DNA from: Myxococcales bacterium
GTDB lineage: Bacteria > Myxococcota_A > Bradymonadia > Bradymonadales > Bradymonadaceae
Length of the DNA stretch: 44,678 nucleotides
Assembly (NCBI GenBank): GCA_007120035.1
Contig: SKON01000027.1
Coordinates: 1-44,678 of the forward strand
Reading direction: 5' to 3'
Notes under the pieces: model-generated
What the model was told of the DNA's origin: nothing
Databases searched by the model: none
Seen by the model: only the letters and a program-made list of their open reading frames with translations
Shown: one piece after another, positions 33,023-40,291 of the stretch
How positions within the stretch are numbered: position 1 is the stretch's first letter
Layout of the letters: each line of letters begins with the position of its first letter
Position numbers and translations under genes: made by a program

Positions 33023-34495
33023 ATGTCAGTGTCGGTAGCCATCATCGGGGCGGGGTTCGGGGGGATGGGGATGGGGATCGCGCTGAAGAAGGCGGGGTGG
33101 ACGGACTTTCGCATCTTTGAGGCGGCCGGTGAGGTGGGTGGGACCTGGAGGGATAACACCTATCCCGGCTGCGCCTGTGATATCCCGTCTCATCTCTACT
33201 CGTTCTCCTTTGATCAGAACCCGCGGTGGTCACGGCGGTTTAGCCCGGCGGCGGAGATTCAGGAGTACCTGGTGGGGTGCGCCCGACGGCATGGGCTCTA
33301 CGATCATGTCGAGTTTCACCGGACCATCAGGGTGGCGACCTTCGATGAGGAGACCCACCTGTGGACACTGGAGACCGACGACGGGGAGACCTTTGAGGCC
33401 CGGGCTGTGGTGATGGCCGTGGGGCCCCTGAGCACACCGAAGATCCCCGAGTTGGAGGGGATGGAGGGTTTTCACGGGCCGATCTTTCACTCCGCGGAGT
33501 GGGACCATGACGTGGGTCTGTCGGGGAAGACCGTGGGGGTCGTGGGGACGGGAGCAAGCGCGGTGCAGATCGTACCGGGGATCGCCGAGGAGGCCGGGGA
33601 GGTGAAGGTCTTTCAGCGGACGCCGCCCTGGGTGATAAGGCGCGGAGACCGGGCCTACCGGGAGTGGGAGAAGAAGCTCTTTGCGTGGGTGCCCGGAGTA
33701 CAGCGGGCCTACCGGGGGCTGATCTACCTGCGGAATGAGGCCCACGCGGTGGGGCTTTTGGATCTCCCGGTGGCGATGCGGGCCGCCGAGGGGCTGGCCC
33801 GGCGTAGGATTCGTCGGATCTTCGACGACCCCGAGACCGAGGACGCGGTCACGCCGGACTACTACATTGGGTGTAAGCGGGTGACCCTCTCCGACGACTA
33901 CTATCCGGCGGTGGCCAGAGACGACGTGGAGTTGATCCCCGAGGCGGTGGAGCGGTTTACGGCTGACGGGGCGGTGACCTCGTCGGGGCGAGAGGTGCCG
34001 TTGGACGTGGTGGTGATGGCCACGGGGTTTCGGGCCACCGATTACCTGTCGGCCTTTGAGATTCGGGGACGTCGGGGGGGGGATATCAACGACGCCTGGG
34101 CCGATGGGGCCGAGGCGTATCTGGGCGTCGCCGTGACGGGGTTTCCGAACTTCTTTTTGCTCCTGGGTCCCAACACGGGGCTGGGCCATAACTCGGTGGT
34201 GTTCATGATCGAGGCCCAGATCGAGATGGTACGGCAGTGTCTGGAGCGAATGGACGAGGAGGGGGCGACGGCGATCGAGGTGCGTCCGTCGACGCATCGG
34301 GAGTTTAATGGGGAGCTGCAGGAGCGGCTTGGCGAGAGCGTGTGGAACTCCGGTTGTCATAGCTGGTATTTGGATAAGAGCGGCAAGAATACGACGATCT
34401 GGCCGGGGTACACTGTGGAGTACTGGTGGAGGACTCGGAACGTGGATCCCGATGCGTTCAAGTTGGAATGGAGGAGGGGCGATGGAGCCACCTGA
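33023..34495 (+). CDS. Flavin-dependent monooxygenase of the Baeyer-Villiger type
   Basis: The 490-residue enzyme has an N-terminal FAD Rossmann motif G9-x-G-x-x-G (VAIIGAGFGGMGMGIAL) and the GTWRDNTYPGCACDIPSHLYSFSF signature seen in BVMOs. The BVMO fingerprint is present as FHGPIFHSAEWD, starting near residue 150 (family: FxGxxxHxxxW[PD]). A second NADPH-binding motif, VVGTGASAVQIVPGIA, and a conserved MATGF near residue 335 complete the fold. It would insert oxygen next to a carbonyl, turning a ketone into an ester or lactone, or oxidise a related substrate. It sits 5 bases after the hydrolase and overlaps the esterase by 14. Confidence 0.9.
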   Translation: MSVSVAIIGAGFGGMGMGIALKKAGWTDFRIFEAAGEVGGTWRDNTYPGCACDIPSHLYSFSFDQNPRWSRRFSPAAEIQEYLVGCARRHGLYDHVEFHRTIRVATFDEETHLWTLETDDGETFEARAVVMAVGPLSTPKIPELEGMEGFHGPIFHSAEWDHDVGLSGKTVGVVGTGASAVQIVPGIAEEAGEVKVFQRTPPWVIRRGDRAYREWEKKLFAWVPGVQRAYRGLIYLRNEAHAVGLLDLPVAMRAAEGLARRRIRRIFDDPETEDAVTPDYYIGCKRVTLSDDYYPAVARDDVELIPEAVERFTADGAVTSSGREVPLDVVVMATGFRATDYLSAFEIRGRRGGDINDAWADGAEAYLGVAVTGFPNFFLLLGPNTGLGHNSVVFMIEAQIEMVRQCLERMDEEGATAIEVRPSTHREFNGELQERLGESVWNSGCHSWYLDKSGKNTTIWPGYTVEYWWRTRNVDPDAFKLEWRRGDGAT

Positions 34496-35552
34496 GGCGG
34501 AGAGCGCAGCTGGGCTGGCGATGCGGCAGGCGCTGCGGTCGGCCGTGGGGTTACCCCCGACGATGCAGCGGGTCCTGTTTGGGGCGCCGCCGAAAAACGA
34601 TCGAGGAGCGCCGCTGGACGAGGGCACCCACGCGCTCTTGAGCGCCATGGAGCGAGCCGGTCGGCCGCGGCTGGAGGATCTGGGGGCGGAGAGGGCCCGG
34701 GTGGTGTATCGGCGGGCCAATGAGCTCTTCGATGTGGCCGGTCCGGCGTTGCACTCCGTAGAGCGCCGGAGCCTGCCGGGCCCGGCGGGGCGTCTACGAG
34801 CGACTCTCTTTCGACCCCGGGAAGGGACGCTGCCGGTGCTGCTCTATTTCCACGGTGGGGGGTTCGTGATCGGGTCCACAGAAGAGTACCGAGGATTCTT
34901 GAGCCGCCTGGCCCGGGCCACGGACGTGGTCGTGGTGGGCGTGGATTATCGGTTGGCGCCGGAGGCCCCGTTTCCGGCGGCCCTGGAAGACGGCGTGGCG
35001 GCGTTTCGGTGGGTTTTGGAGAACGCCGGGGAGCTGGGAGTAGACCCGGAGCAGGTGGTGATCGGGGGAGATTCGGCGGGGGCCAACCTGTCGGCGGTGG
35101 TCTGCCAGGAGCAGATCGAGATGGGCGGGGTTCTTCCGCGGCGGCAGCTGTTGATCTACCCCCGGACGGATACCCGCGGCGGCTACGGGTCGCTCAAACA
35201 CTTCGCCGAGGGGTACTATCTGACGGCGCCGACCATGAAGTGGTTCACGGAGTGTTATCTGGGGCCCACGAGGGACAGGGAAGATCCCCGGGTGTCGCCG
35301 CTGCTCTACCCGCGGAAGGGGGAGCTGCCGGAGACGACGGTGGTGACCGCCGGGTTCGATCCCCTGAGGGACGAAGGGGAAGCCTACGCCCGGGCCTTAC
35401 GAGAGGCGGGGGTGTCCGTGCGGGTCCAGAGCTTTGATCGCCTGGTGCACGGGTTCATCACCATGGGTGGGGTGGTCCCGGCGGCGAAGATCGCTGTGGA
35501 CGATATCGCCGCCGGGTTGCACCTGGACCTGAGCTCGATCAGAACGCGGTGA
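34482..35552 (+). CDS. HSL-family alpha/beta-hydrolase (esterase/lipase)
   Basis: 356 residues starting at ATG 34482. The hormone-sensitive-lipase motif YFHGGGFVIGS (His124 and Gly125-127) forms the oxyanion hole. The nucleophile elbow GDSAGANLSA has Ser198. The acid-bearing TAGFDPLRDEGEAYARAL and the catalytic His in LVHGFITMGGV complete the triad. DYRLAPEAPFPAALED between strands is the family core. It lacks a signal peptide and should be cytoplasmic. Coming right after a Baeyer-Villiger-type enzyme it could hydrolyse the ester product to acid and alcohol. It overlaps the monooxygenase by 14 bases and ends 14 bases into the convergent lipoprotein gene. Confidence 0.93.
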   Translation: MEPPEAESAAGLAMRQALRSAVGLPPTMQRVLFGAPPKNDRGAPLDEGTHALLSAMERAGRPRLEDLGAERARVVYRRANELFDVAGPALHSVERRSLPGPAGRLRATLFRPREGTLPVLLYFHGGGFVIGSTEEYRGFLSRLARATDVVVVGVDYRLAPEAPFPAALEDGVAAFRWVLENAGELGVDPEQVVIGGDSAGANLSAVVCQEQIEMGGVLPRRQLLIYPRTDTRGGYGSLKHFAEGYYLTAPTMKWFTECYLGPTRDREDPRVSPLLYPRKGELPETTVVTAGFDPLRDEGEAYARALREAGVSVRVQSFDRLVHGFITMGGVVPAAKIAVDDIAAGLHLDLSSIRTR

Positions 35553-36822
35553 CCTGAAGTGTGTAGGCCGCCATGTCCGGGCTGTAAGTGCCGATGAACA
35601 CCCGGTAGGTCCCGGCGGGGTAGGTGTCGCGGATTCCCGGGTTGTATCCCTCGAAGTCGTCGTTGCACCAGGTGCCCTGGGGGCCCTCGATGACCATGGT
35701 GAGGTCGGTCTCTTCCGTGGTGGCCTTGATGGTGAGGGACTCGAACTCTTCGAGCTCCAGAATGTGCTGGGGCTCGTCGGGGAAGTAGCCCGTGCAATCC
35801 GTGTGCTCGCCTTCGCCGGTCCAGGTGGAGCCCTCTCGAGATCCTCCTGCCACGGAGACTTCGAGGTGGGGATCGGGGAGGAAGCCCGGAGCCAGCGAGG
35901 CTTCCGTGGTGGGGGTGCTGGAGAAGTCCGTGAGGGTCAGGGAGTAGTCCGGGGCGAACTCGCCATCGAAGGTGCCGATAAAGATCTTGTAGGTGCCGGC
36001 GGGGAAGGCGCTCAACAGGCCGGGGTCGAGGCCTTCGAAGTCGTCGTTACACCAGACGCCTTCCGGGCCTTCGATGACCATGGTGAGGTCGATGGAGTGA
36101 GAGGCGACGACGCGGAGGTTGGAGATGTCTTCGGTGAGCTCGATCTCGTGCTGGGGCTCAGCGGGCATGTGACCTGTGCAGTCCGTGTGTGGTGACACGC
36201 CGGTCCACTCCGAACCGGGGCGAGGGCCGCCGGCGATGGAGGTGAGGCGCTCCACGCCGAACCCGGGGGAGAGCGTCGTCTGGACGGTTTCGGCGGGCTT
36301 CACCTCGCGGAGGGTCAGGGTGTAGTTGGCCCGGACGCCTTCGTCGTAGATGCCGACGTAGATGTGATAGGTGCCGGCTTCCCAGGACTCCACGAAACCG
36401 GGATCGAGGCCCTGATAGTCGTCGTTGCACCACACGCCGTGGGGTCCCTCCACAGCGAGGGTCAGGTCGACGGGGGCGGTGGCGAGGATGCTCATCTGCT
36501 CGATGTCTTCGAGGGCAACGGTGTGCTGGGGCTCGTCGGGGAAATACCCGGTGCAGTCCGTGTGGGGTGCTCGCCCGGTCCAGTGGTGGCCCTGCCGGTC
36601 ACCGCCGGCAACGCCGGTGAGGACCTGGGGGTTGGGCGTGAAGCCCGGCGCCAGGGTGGCGTCGACCGCTTCCTGAGGCTCGGGCTCGGGTTCGGGTTCG
36701 GCCGTGGTGGTGGTCGTAGACTCCTCAGCCGGCTCGTCGGAGTCGCAGGCGGTGAGAGCTAGCGCGGGAACGAGAAGGGCTGTCAGGGCAGCTCGAGTGA
36801 TAGAGCGGTGTGTAAACAACAT
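35539..36822 (-). CDS. Secreted lipoprotein with three tandem repeats (TDCTG...WCNDD family)
   Basis: 427 residues from ATG 36822, with GAGGAG at the right distance; a Met two codons upstream lies on the site. A lipobox signal (VPALALTAC) is followed by a Thr/Glu/Pro linker (STTTTTAEPEPEPEPQ). Three copies of a domain of about 125 residues follow, each with HTDCTG, a PxEPQH/E segment, LTxVxEGPxGVWCNDDxxGxxPG and AGTYxIxxGxY. The shared cysteine pairs (TDCTG and WCNDD) suggest one disulfide per repeat. Beta-sandwich repeats of this kind are common in surface proteins of relatives of myxobacteria. The function is unknown. It converges with the HSL gene (14-base overlap). Confidence 0.7.
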   Translation of the reverse strand: MLFTHRSITRAALTALLVPALALTACDSDEPAEESTTTTTAEPEPEPEPQEAVDATLAPGFTPNPQVLTGVAGGDRQGHHWTGRAPHTDCTGYFPDEPQHTVALEDIEQMSILATAPVDLTLAVEGPHGVWCNDDYQGLDPGFVESWEAGTYHIYVGIYDEGVRANYTLTLREVKPAETVQTTLSPGFGVERLTSIAGGPRPGSEWTGVSPHTDCTGHMPAEPQHEIELTEDISNLRVVASHSIDLTMVIEGPEGVWCNDDFEGLDPGLLSAFPAGTYKIFIGTFDGEFAPDYSLTLTDFSSTPTTEASLAPGFLPDPHLEVSVAGGSREGSTWTGEGEHTDCTGYFPDEPQHILELEEFESLTIKATTEETDLTMVIEGPQGTWCNDDFEGYNPGIRDTYPAGTYRVFIGTYSPDMAAYTLQVTAF

Positions 36823-36948
36823 GGACATCTCCTCAACAGGGGGGGCGATTTTGTCAGTCAATAAAGTCGCGATTGGAACGCGGGAAGCGTCCCCGGAGAG
36901 GAAAGTCGAGGTCAAGGTGAAATAGCAAAAAGCAGTATATTGTTTTCT

Positions 36949-36987
36949 TGACGCGCCGCGTCATAGCTCTTGTGACGCGGCGCGTCA
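36949..36987. promoter_or_regulatory. Pair of 7-1-7 palindromic operator sites
   Basis: TGACGCG-C-CGCGTCA (36949-36963) and TGACGCG-G-CGCGTCA (36973-36987) are each perfect palindromes around a single base. They are also exact inverted repeats of one another, with centres 24 bases apart. Paired sites of this symmetry are typical of TetR-type repressors. They lie 67-105 bases upstream of the phasin-like gene and between it and the divergent triple-repeat lipoprotein. Confidence 0.75.
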
Positions 36988-36998
36988 TCGTGTAGATT
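36970..36998 (+). promoter_or_regulatory. Putative promoter overlapping the second palindrome
   Basis: TTGTGA (36970-36975) and TAGATT (36993-36998) are 17 bases apart, with the second palindrome occupying most of the spacer. A repressor bound there would block RNA polymerase. Start site would be near 37004, 50 bases before the ATG of the phasin-like gene. Confidence 0.5.
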
Positions 36999-37053
36999 GG
37001 CGTTGGTTTCGGGAGCATCGTGAGTCTCCCGACGGTCCGAAGAGGAGGCAGTC

Positions 37054-37461
37054 ATGCCCGTAGTAGAGACGTTGACGTCGAAGGTGAACCTCTCCCGAGA
37101 GCGGTTGGAGGAGATCTCCCAGCGGTCGCAGATCACGGGAGAGAGGGTCCGAGATTTTTCGTTGAGCCGAGCTTACGGTCTGGGGGCGGTCGCCCTGTCG
37201 GGGATCGCCGACGTGGGGGAGAGGGTTCCTCTGATGGGTGAGCGAGCCGGTGGCCTGCGGGAGCGTGCCGCGTCGTGGCAGAAGGCCGGACAGGCTGTGG
37301 TGGGGCCGCCGATCGCGGACTACGATGACCTGAACGTCAAGCAGGTCTCAGAGGCCCTGGAAGGTCTGAACGAGTATGAGCTGGAGAAGGTCCGGCGGTA
37401 CGAGGTCGCCAATAAGGATCGGGTCACTGTGCTGCGGGCGATCGACAGCCTGCTCGGTTGA
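37054..37461 (+). CDS. Small phasin-like or helical-scaffold protein with conserved C-terminal helix pair
   Basis: A 135-residue protein after AGGAGGCAGTC. The N-terminal 85 residues are amphipathic helix with a regular RVR/GERV pattern and a Gly/Ala/Leu-rich stretch (AYGLGAVALSGIADVG), like phasins that coat polyester or lipid bodies. The C-terminal 45 residues (PPIADYDDLNVKQVSEALEGLNEYELEKVRRYE, then NKDRVTVLRAIDSLL) match a small domain I know from actinobacterial proteins (DUF8129-like). No signal peptide. It is the first gene after the paired operators, and HemF follows 66 bases later. Confidence 0.5.
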   Translation: MPVVETLTSKVNLSRERLEEISQRSQITGERVRDFSLSRAYGLGAVALSGIADVGERVPLMGERAGGLRERAASWQKAGQAVVGPPIADYDDLNVKQVSEALEGLNEYELEKVRRYEVANKDRVTVLRAIDSLLG

Positions 37462-37527
37462 GGGTCGGTCCCGTGGGGTGGTAGCGTTCGGGGAGTTGGG
37501 TGGAACCAAACTTTACCGGAGCTATCG

Positions 37528-38568
37528 ATGACCACGGCGAGAACCTTTCCCACCTCCGAGAACGCCGGAAGGGCCCGAGCGCTCGTGGAGGCCTTGCAGG
37601 GTCGATTCCTGCGAGGCCTCTCGGCGCTGGGAGAGGCGGGCTTTCGAGAGAAAGAGTGGCTTCGAGACGAGGGCCGTCACGGCGGCGGGTCTCGGTTCGA
37701 GGCCCGAGAGTCCCCGCTCTTTCGGGGCGCGTCGATCAACGTGTCCGTGGTTCATTACGACGATGAGCCCGATCGGCGACTGGCTTCAGCGACTGCGCTC
37801 TCCACGATCATCCATCCTCGCCACCCTCGGTGTCCGTCGGTGCATATGCACTTCAGTTGGACCGAGCTGCGGGGGCAGCCGGGGTACTGGCGGGGGATGA
37901 TAGACCTGAACCCGGCGCTCTTGCCGGAAGGGGAGGGGAAGGAGCGGTTCGCCGAGCTCTTGCGACAGACGGCGCCGGAGCTGGTGGAAGAAGCCTTCGA
38001 GCAGGGGGATAAGTACTTCGCGATCCCCGCCCTGAATCGGCACCGGGGGGTGATTCACTACTACCTGGAGGGGTATCGGACCGATGATTTCGAGCGAGAC
38101 CTTGCGTTGATGGAGCGGCTGGGGGCCGCATCGATCGACGGATACTGCGAGCTCTTGAAGGAGCGGCTGGGGGAGGCCGGGGAGCCCCTGGAGGAGGAGC
38201 TGAGACGTCAGCGGGAGTACCATACAGTGTACCTCTTTCAGGTGTTGACCCTGGATCGGGGGACCACCTCGGGGTTGTTGGTCCACGACCAGAACGATCT
38301 GGGGATCATGGCGTCCTTGCCGCCCGTGGTGGATCGAGATCTTTTGGCGTCCTGGGGGGCCCGGGTGCCGGCGCCGCAGGAGAAGCTGGTGGCGGCGATC
38401 GTGGAGACGATACCCGAGACCGGGGTGGTCGATGACGAGGTTCGGGGTCGGCTGGCGAAGGTGTTGCGGGAGCACTATCGAGAACATCCGGAGGCGCTGA
38501 GCTTGCAGGCCCGTGGTGATAAGACACCCACGACGGTGGGCAATCACGGAACCCGCGGGAGCAGCTAG
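37528..38568 (+). CDS. hemF: Oxygen-dependent coproporphyrinogen III oxidase (HemF), divergent
   Basis: The 346-residue enzyme catalyses two oxidative decarboxylations of coproporphyrinogen III to protoporphyrinogen IX, an aerobic heme-synthesis step. Visible family marks are the GGGSRF start of the substrate region, FRGASINVSVVHYD, IHPRHPRCPSVHMHFSWTEL (the conserved P-x-x-P-x-x-H-M strand), GDKYFAIPALNRHRGVIHYYLEGY, and YLFQVLTLDRGTTSGLLVHDQND, in which HemF normally has FNLVYDRGT-type sequence. Several usual residues are changed, so it is a divergent member; activity is likely but not certain. The start ATG 37528 lies within 70 bases of the phasin-like gene and the stop is 5 bases from the next gene, so all three may be co-transcribed. 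Confidence 0.78.
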   Translation: MTTARTFPTSENAGRARALVEALQGRFLRGLSALGEAGFREKEWLRDEGRHGGGSRFEARESPLFRGASINVSVVHYDDEPDRRLASATALSTIIHPRHPRCPSVHMHFSWTELRGQPGYWRGMIDLNPALLPEGEGKERFAELLRQTAPELVEEAFEQGDKYFAIPALNRHRGVIHYYLEGYRTDDFERDLALMERLGAASIDGYCELLKERLGEAGEPLEEELRRQREYHTVYLFQVLTLDRGTTSGLLVHDQNDLGIMASLPPVVDRDLLASWGARVPAPQEKLVAAIVETIPETGVVDDEVRGRLAKVLREHYREHPEALSLQARGDKTPTTVGNHGTRGSS

Positions 38569-38573
38569 ACCTC

Positions 38574-39668
38574 ATGGATCCCGTAGCCCATACCCTCTTT
38601 GGGGCGACACTGGCCCAGACCCGGTTGAAGCATCTGACGCCGCTGGCGGCGGCGACGCTGATGATCGGGGCGAATCTACCCGACGTGGACGTGGTGGTCT
38701 CCGCGTTCGGCAGCGACGTGTCCCTTCTGCACCGCCGGGGCTGGACCCACGGGGTGGTGGCCATGGTGGTGCTTCCCGTGGTGTTGGCCGCGGTGATGGT
38801 CCTCTACGACCGGTGGTTTCGGCGTCGACGGGACCCGACCAGAGAGCCCGTCGATCCCCGGGGAGTGTTGATCCTCTCTTGCCTGGGGGTGTGGAGTCAT
38901 CCGCTCTTGGACTGGTTGAACACCTACGGTGTGCGGTTGTTGATGCCCTTCGATGGTCGGTGGTTCTATGGAGACGCGCTCTTCATCATCGACCCCTGGA
39001 TGTGGCTTTTGATGGGGGCGACCGTGGTGTTTGCCTGGTCCGGAGGGCTCCTGTCGAAGGGCGGGTGGGCCGTCCTGGGGTTGTTGACCACTGCGCTGGT
39101 GACCTGGGCGCCCATGGTCCCGGTAGCGGCCAAGGTGGTGTGGTGGGTGGGTATTGGCGTGATCCTCGTGGCTCGTATTCGGGGCGTGGAGCCGGCAGCG
39201 AATCAGCGGTGGGCGGCGGTCTGCGTGGCTGCGTTCTTCGTGTACGTGGGGCTGACGATGACGGGGAACCAGGTGGCTCGCCAGGGTGTGGAGCAGTGGC
39301 TGGAGAGCCAGGGGTTTTCGGGGGCAGAGGTGGCGATGACCGGCCCGGTGCCGGCGAACCCCTTCGCACGGGAGGTGGTGGCCGTTACTGATGAGTACTA
39401 TCTGGGGGCCGAGGTGCGGTGGTGGCGCAGGGCCGAGGTCTACCGACTGCGGTATGAGCCGGTGTTGCGGGTGGACCCCGACGAGACGGTGAAGCGGGCT
39501 TTGGAGGCTCACGAGGCCCGAGGGTTTGTGAATTGGATGCGCTTTCCCGTCTATGAAGTTCGTGAGGACGCAGGGGGGACGGAGGTGTTGATTCGAGACC
39601 TTCGATACGTCGATCCCGATGAGGAGGACTCGCCAGGGATCGGCATGATCAGAGTGCGGGTGGATTGA
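38574..39668 (+). CDS. DUF457/YdjM-type metal-dependent membrane hydrolase
   Basis: The 364-residue membrane protein has the DUF457 signature: MDPVAHTLFGATLAQ at the start, IGANLPDVDVVVSAFG, HRRGWTHGVVAMVVLPV (first two His), then LGVWSHPLLDWLNTYGVRLL. These provide the His/Asp set of the LexA-regulated YdjM-type family. Helices at about residues 65-85, 95-115, 140-165 and 175-225 and a C-terminal 130-residue beta domain (EVRWWRRAEVYRLRYEPVLRVD) are visible. Hydrolase activity is assumed for the family, not shown. It follows HemF by 5 bases. Confidence 0.82.
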   Translation: MDPVAHTLFGATLAQTRLKHLTPLAAATLMIGANLPDVDVVVSAFGSDVSLLHRRGWTHGVVAMVVLPVVLAAVMVLYDRWFRRRRDPTREPVDPRGVLILSCLGVWSHPLLDWLNTYGVRLLMPFDGRWFYGDALFIIDPWMWLLMGATVVFAWSGGLLSKGGWAVLGLLTTALVTWAPMVPVAAKVVWWVGIGVILVARIRGVEPAANQRWAAVCVAAFFVYVGLTMTGNQVARQGVEQWLESQGFSGAEVAMTGPVPANPFAREVVAVTDEYYLGAEVRWWRRAEVYRLRYEPVLRVDPDETVKRALEAHEARGFVNWMRFPVYEVREDAGGTEVLIRDLRYVDPDEEDSPGIGMIRVRVD

Positions 39669-39713
39669 GGGTGTGATCGGTCTCCGTTGGTAGGGAGGTC
39701 GCCATTCCGCAGA

Positions 39714-39748
39714 GGGCCAAGGCCCGCTGCGGGCTGCGGGCCAGCCGA
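39714..39748 (+). repeat. Copy 2 of the 35-bp dispersed intergenic repeat
   Basis: Identical to 16490-16524 except at two positions (A to G each time), in the same orientation and again between genes. It sits 46 bases after the DUF457 stop. Confidence 0.8.
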
Positions 39749-39782
39749 TCAACGTGGGTCACATACGGATTGAGGGAACTCT

Positions 39783-39811
39783 TTGAAGTGCGAATCGATG
39801 TGCGTTAACCT
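39783..39811 (+). promoter_or_regulatory. Probable promoter for the zinc-ribbon protein/SPASM maturase unit
   Basis: TTGAAG (39783-39788) and TAACCT (39806-39811) are separated by 17 bases, 40 bases upstream of ATG 39851. Moderate match to sigma-70. Confidence 0.45.
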
Positions 39812-39850
39812 GCTGGAGTTGTGATTCAATTGATCCCATGGAGAATCCAA

Positions 39851-40291
39851 ATGGCTCCCAAAGTATACGTATCCGATGACCGGCTGACGTCCTGTCCGTC
39901 GTGTCTGAATCATATCCGCGTCGCGCCGAAGCTCACCGAGACGGTGTGTCCCTTCTGTGAAGTGTCGCTGACCGTGGCCGTTCGAGGCACGGCGGGATCG
40001 GGCGCGTTGGGTGTGTTGTCGGCGAGCCGGAGCGGGAAGGTGGCGGCGGCTCTGGCCGGGTTGGGGCTGACCATGACCGTGGCCTGCGGCGATCCCGACC
40101 CCGTGGAGGAGCCCGACGCCGGGTTCAACGTGGAAGAGGGTGACGCAGATGGGGACGACGTGGACGAGCACTACGTGCCGAACCAAGAAGAGATGATGGA
40201 CTACGGCGACTTCCCCAACGACTATCCCGACGAGTTGAACATTGGCGAGGAAGAGCCTGACGACGACGATGAGGGTAACGACGGCGAATGA
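39851..40291 (+). CDS. Small zinc-ribbon / transmembrane / acidic-tail protein, candidate substrate of the SPASM maturase
   Basis: A 146-residue protein from ATG 39851 with GGAGA upstream. Residues 11-40 form a compact zinc ribbon: Cys15-x2-Cys18 and Cys33-x2-Cys36. Residues about 50-79 are a Ser/Gly/Ala-rich stretch and a hydrophobic helix ending TMTVAC, with Cys79 in a lipobox-like position. The remaining 67 residues are extremely acidic and Tyr/Pro/Asn/Gly-containing (MMDYGDFPNDYPDELN region). The stop overlaps the radical SAM start by 4 bases (ATGA). I find no family name; the coupling and the repetitive tail make it a candidate modified peptide or anchor. Whether Cys79 is lipidated, and what the zinc ribbon binds, is not known. 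Confidence 0.55.
   Translation: MAPKVYVSDDRLTSCPSCLNHIRVAPKLTETVCPFCEVSLTVAVRGTAGSGALGVLSASRSGKVAAALAGLGLTMTVACGDPDPVEEPDAGFNVEEGDADGDDVDEHYVPNQEEMMDYGDFPNDYPDELNIGEEEPDDDDEGNDGE

Noticed and set aside
33230-34720. A long minus-strand frame antisense to the monooxygenase
   Set aside because: Shadow of the BVMO gene; repetitive basic composition and no motif.
39669-39850. Possible riboswitch ahead of the SPASM unit
   Set aside because: Only the 35-bp repeat and a plain promoter are visible; no conserved riboswitch core can be recognised.
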